Source of the DNA: Fimbriimonadaceae bacterium
Lineage (GTDB): Bacteria > Armatimonadota > Fimbriimonadia > Fimbriimonadales > Fimbriimonadaceae
Reading direction: 5' to 3'
Assembly (NCBI GenBank): GCA_019694835.1
Contig: JAIBBE010000208.1
Coordinates: 1-64,000, forward strand
Length of the DNA: 64,000 bases
Positions 61,046 through 64,000 of the stretch are shown here, piece by piece. The position numbers and the translations under genes are program-made. Below the pieces are notes generated by a model. That model did no database searches, had not been told where the DNA came from, and worked only from the letters and a program-made list of their open reading frames with translations. Positions within the stretch are counted from its first letter, which is position 1; each line of letters begins with the position of its first letter.

Positions 61046-62491
61046 ATGTTTTTCAGTTACGCATTGGCCCTCGCGGTATCGGCTGCCGCCGACAACGGAG
61101 CCGAGGTCACGATTTTCAACCAGGGGTTCGCCCTCGTCAAGGAGACTCGGGATTTGAGCCTCAAGTCAGGGCGTCAGGAAGTCCGCATCGAAGACGTCGC
61201 GCAGCTGATCGAGCCCAGCAGTGTGGGCATTCGGAGCATCTCGTCGCCCGGCTCGTTCGAAGTTTTGGAGCAGAACTACCAGTACGACCTGATCAGCACT
61301 CAGGCAATTCTGAATAAGGCGGTGGGGGGGCGGATCGCGCTCAATCGGGTCCTGCCGAACGGCGTGAAGGAGCGGATCTCAGGCATCCTCATGAGTTCGC
61401 CCACCGCAATTGTCGGTGGCGGAGGCGGGCAGTACGTCTACAACGGGATGGTCCTGCAAGCCGACGATGGCCGAATCCTGCTCGATCCAAGCGGTGAAGT
61501 GGAGGTGAGTTCCATCCCGGAGGGCCTGATCAGCAAGCCGAGCCTGCTCTGGGATCTGGTATCGGACCGTGCGGGCCAGAACAAGGTCGAGATCAGCTAC
61601 CTCACCCAAGGCATGTCGTGGAATGCCGACTACGTGCTGAGCTTAGATGGAGAAGGGAAGACGGGCGACCTGAAGGGCTGGGTCACGCTGAACAACAATT
61701 CGGGCGCGACCTTCAAGGAGGCGAAGCTGAAACTCTTGGCAGGAGATGTTCAGCGCGCACAAGCGCGATTTGGCGGAGGCCTTGGCGCTGGCGGTCGGGG
61801 TGGGGCACCCGAAGCAATGATGGACAAGGGCTTTGCTGAGGAGCAGTTCGCGGACTATCACCTTTACACTCTTGGCCGACCAGCGTCGATCCGCAACAAA
61901 GAAATCAAGCAGATTTCATTGCTCGAAGGCATGGCAGTCCCGGTGACGAAGAAGCTCATTATCGACGCTATGCGCTTCTACAACAATTGGCAGCCGCAAG
62001 AGGAAGGCACGATTGGCATTGGCAAGATCAAGCCTCAAATTCGCATTGAATTCAAGAATGATAAGGCCAGCAATTTGGGGATGCCTTTGCCGAAAGGGAA
62101 CTTCAAAGTCTTCCAGAGAGACAAGAGTGGCAGCACCCAGATGCTCGGCGAGGATACGATCGACCACACGCCGCGAGACGAAAAGATTTCGCTCGTGGTT
62201 GGCCAAGCATTCGATGTCGTCTGCGACCGAAAGCGAACCAAGTTCGAGTGGCTGCGCCGCGGTGGTCCGACCGGCTGGGGAACTCGGGAATGGTACGAAA
62301 TTGAACTGCGAAACCGGAAGGAATCTCCCGAGCGCGTGTACGTTTGGGAACGACACTGGTGGGAGTACGCCATTAAGGAAAACAACATGCCGTTCAATAA
62401 GCTCGATGCCAATACGATCGAGTTTGTTGTCGACTTGAAGGCTGGCGAAACGAAGACCATCAAGTACATGGTCGAGACATACTGGCCGTAG
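61046..62491 (+). CDS. DUF4139-domain exported protein
   Basis: A 481-residue protein with signal peptide (SYALALAVSAAA) and a beta-rich body. The segments VEISYLTQGMSWNADYVLSL and WVTLNNNSGATFKEAKLKLLAG are the core of DUF4139 (MuiA/mucoidy-inhibitor-like), and the C-terminus (YEIELRNRKESPERVYVWE to ETKTIKYMVE) fits the family. It lacks the long N-terminal coiled coil of some members. AAGGAG at 61034-61039 supports ATG 61046. Function unknown. Confidence 0.88.
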   Translation: MFFSYALALAVSAAADNGAEVTIFNQGFALVKETRDLSLKSGRQEVRIEDVAQLIEPSSVGIRSISSPGSFEVLEQNYQYDLISTQAILNKAVGGRIALNRVLPNGVKERISGILMSSPTAIVGGGGGQYVYNGMVLQADDGRILLDPSGEVEVSSIPEGLISKPSLLWDLVSDRAGQNKVEISYLTQGMSWNADYVLSLDGEGKTGDLKGWVTLNNNSGATFKEAKLKLLAGDVQRAQARFGGGLGAGGRGGAPEAMMDKGFAEEQFADYHLYTLGRPASIRNKEIKQISLLEGMAVPVTKKLIIDAMRFYNNWQPQEEGTIGIGKIKPQIRIEFKNDKASNLGMPLPKGNFKVFQRDKSGSTQMLGEDTIDHTPRDEKISLVVGQAFDVVCDRKRTKFEWLRRGGPTGWGTREWYEIELRNRKESPERVYVWERHWWEYAIKENNMPFNKLDANTIEFVVDLKAGETKTIKYMVETYWP

Positions 62492-62507
62492 AGGTCATCC
62501 CAAATTC

Positions 62508-62579
62508 GTACCGCTGGCATCCTGCCGGCCTCCCGATGGAATTTCTCCGTAATCGGTGCCGGCAAGATGCCAGCGGTAC
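62508..62579. repeat. GTACCGCTGGC palindromic element, second copy
   Basis: Arms 62508-62529 and 62558-62579 are 22-bp inverted repeats with one mismatch (GTACCGCTGGCATCCTGCC against its complement). Same family as 56491-56570. It lies between two convergent genes. Confidence 0.85.
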
Positions 62580-62604
62580 AGCCGGATCCACCTCTTGATC
62601 GGTG

Positions 62605-62928
62605 CTACGGTACCAACAGGCCGATCATCCCCCAGACGACACCGATCCCCCCTAAGAAACGCCCGATCAATGCCAAGAAAATCAGCGGCTTATCGGGTTC
62701 GTCATAGTCGTGAATGAGGTAACCAAGGGTTTCTCTGCTTTGGTTGAAGAAGGCTTCGAAGAGCGTTCGGGTTTCGCCCCACATGTGGGCGCGCACCCTC
62801 ATCATACACATCGTGCCAATCGCGATCAGCACCACCCCGACCACGATGAGAATCCACGCCATCGCCGGTTCGGGCAGCGTGAGGCGGCTGTTGGGAATCT
62901 TCCGGAAGAGTCCTTCGGCAAGCATCAC
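62605..62928 (-). CDS. Two-helix membrane protein, unknown
   Basis: A 107-residue protein with helices at about 23-43 (MAWILIVVGVVLIAIGTMC) and 83-105 (LIFLALIGRFLGGIGVVWGMIG), joined by a cytoplasmic or periplasmic loop with basic and acidic residues. ATG 62928 or 62925 are possible starts. No family recognised. It is divergent from the M42 peptidase gene. Confidence 0.65.
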   Translation of the reverse strand: MMLAEGLFRKIPNSRLTLPEPAMAWILIVVGVVLIAIGTMCMMRVRAHMWGETRTLFEAFFNQSRETLGYLIHDYDEPDKPLIFLALIGRFLGGIGVVWGMIGLLVP

Positions 62929-62959
62929 CCCATGATACTTGGCGTGCCGCCAAGCTACA

Positions 62960-64000
62960 ATGGCGCTTATGGCGCGCTTTCAGATCTCGCGGGATTACCT
63001 GGTTCGCTTCTTGACCGACCTGCTCAACACTCCCAGCCCGACCGGCGACACGGACTGGGCGATCAGTTTCGTGGAGCAGGAACTCCAAGGGCACGGGATT
63101 GCCTGCTACCGAACCTACAAAGGTGCCCTCATCGCGCACCTTGAGGGCCTGAAAGACGACCGCCCCCGCGCCTTGACCGCTCACGTCGACACCCTCGGCG
63201 CGATGGTCTCGGAGATCAAGAAGAACGGTCGCCTCAAACTCACCCGCCTCAACGGCCTCATGTGGCACACGGTCGAGAGCGAAGGCGTCTGGGTCGCCAC
63301 CCGGAATGGACGCCAAATCCGCGGTTCGGTCGTGCTCGCCAACGGAGCCGCCCACAACAACAAAGAGGCGGATAAAGCCCAACGCAACGAAGAGAACCTC
63401 GAGGTCCGCCTCGACGAACGAACGACTACAGACGAAGAAACCCGAGTGCTCGGGATCGAGGTTGGCGACTTTGTTTACTTCGACCCGCGCGTCGAGGTGG
63501 CCGATTCCGGCTTTATTCGCTCCCGATTCCTCGATGATAAGGCCTGCGTGGCTTGCGTGGTCGCCGCCTTGAAGGCCCTGCGCGATGTCGGTGTCAGCCC
63601 TGCCCAGCGCACCCACGTTCTGTTCAGCAACTACGAAGAAGTCGGTCACGGCGGGATGGACGGCTTGCCCGACGACCTCGCCGAACTAGTGGTCGCCGAT
63701 ATGGCGGTCATTGGCGAGGGTCGCCAAGGCGATGAATTTCACTGTTCTCTCTGCCTCAAGGATTCCTCGGGGCCCTACAGCAAGAGGCTCACGGAAAAGA
63801 TCCGCACGATCGCGGATACCGCTGGAGTTGACCTAAAGAGCGACATCTACCCCCACTACGGCAGCGACGGCTCGGTCTACTGGCAGTCGGGCGGCCGGGC
63901 CGAGGTCGCGCTGATCGGACCCGGAGTTGACACCAGCCACGGCTATGAACGAACTCACACCGATGCCCTGGTAGACACCGCCCTGCTGATCGCTGAGTAC
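62960..64000 (+). CDS. M42-family metallopeptidase (partial)
   Basis: The window ends inside this gene, after 347 codons without a stop. Residues needed for the two metals are visible: His-Val-Asp in TAHVDTLGAMV, the bridging Asp in SRFLDDKACV, Glu-Glu in NYEEVGHGG, Asp in VVADMAVIGEG and His in DTSHGYERTH. This is the M42 glutamyl/cellulase-like aminopeptidase pattern. ATG 62960 or ATG 62969 may be the start. Divergent from the small membrane protein gene. Confidence 0.9.
   Translation, partial: MALMARFQISRDYLVRFLTDLLNTPSPTGDTDWAISFVEQELQGHGIACYRTYKGALIAHLEGLKDDRPRALTAHVDTLGAMVSEIKKNGRLKLTRLNGLMWHTVESEGVWVATRNGRQIRGSVVLANGAAHNNKEADKAQRNEENLEVRLDERTTTDEETRVLGIEVGDFVYFDPRVEVADSGFIRSRFLDDKACVACVVAALKALRDVGVSPAQRTHVLFSNYEEVGHGGMDGLPDDLAELVVADMAVIGEGRQGDEFHCSLCLKDSSGPYSKRLTEKIRTIADTAGVDLKSDIYPHYGSDGSVYWQSGGRAEVALIGPGVDTSHGYERTHTDALVDTALLIAEY

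Noticed and set aside
1..64000. Prophage, insertion sequence, tRNA or rRNA genes.
   Set aside because: No transposase, integrase, phage structural gene or cloverleaf was seen while reading the gaps; a tRNA scan would be needed for a firm negative.

Overview
The window looks like chromosomal DNA of a diderm, flagellated member of the Armatimonadota, most likely of the Fimbriimonas type. This is inferred from the protein content and not from any marker RNA. The pointers are GC-rich coding DNA, three DUF1559-type prepilin-like proteins with an almost identical N-terminal helix (34.2, 44.8 and 56.8 kb), two PEP-CTERM proteins whose tails end in Arg-rich stretches, an LptF/G-LptD pair and other outer-membrane-type proteins (so an outer membrane), and a flagellin. 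I found no tRNA, rRNA, transposase, integrase or CRISPR array. Genes are packed tightly, often with ATGA, TGATG or TAATG overlaps, and no gap longer than 300 bp lacks a gene. The larger gaps are mostly filled by dispersed hairpin repeats.

Layout. 0-5.7 kb: hutH, divergent sialidase-like protein, an ABC exporter pair, an outer-membrane barrel. 6-11.4 kb: PEP-CTERM protein, small membrane and secreted proteins, VOC protein, EamA transporter, large polytopic membrane protein. 11.4-17.5 kb: DUF454 protein, an AddB-like protein with a zinc-ribbon protein and a GT2 glycosyltransferase, pyroglutamyl peptidase, ASCH protein. 17.6-24 kb: an unusual UGA-interrupted outer-membrane-type gene followed by a YHS/TlpA thioredoxin, rplI, MCE protein, ABC transporter operon. 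24-32.8 kb: DUF72, YceI operon ending in an M61 peptidase, split Aer-like receptor, PEP-CTERM, MFS, beta-lactamase-fold lipoprotein. 32.8-41.3 kb: amino-acid permease, prepilin-like protein, a CBS-GGDEF protein coupled to a DnaA-like ATPase, RluD, RadC, PlsY with a long repeat tail. 41.3-48 kb: LptF/G, LptD, prepilin-like protein, DinB, flagellin. 47.7-54 kb: BCCP-like/pilin-like/accC/nusB/folD run, asd, AraC regulator, rimM. 54-64 kb: haem-motif protein, TM2/GYF protein with a second UGA-interrupted small membrane protein, WD40 protein, lacI-amylase-DUF1559 operon, DUF4139 protein, and an M42 peptidase cut by the window edge.

Most notable. Two genes contain in-frame UGA codons that are best explained, if the genome has the machinery, as selenocysteine: a 56-residue two-helix membrane protein with a U-x-x-C loop (54750-54920, minus) and an outer-membrane-type protein with a U-x-x-U motif just after its signal peptide (17584-18243, plus). 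In both, a hairpin of the bacterial SECIS type lies at the expected distance downstream. Other unusual points are a biotin-carrier-like protein that lacks the biotinylated lysine next to accC, an AddB-like protein that keeps its Fe-S cysteines but has lost the nuclease residues, a 14-copy 21-bp repeat that lengthens PlsY by about 100 residues, and several families of dispersed palindromic repeats that abut or enter genes.
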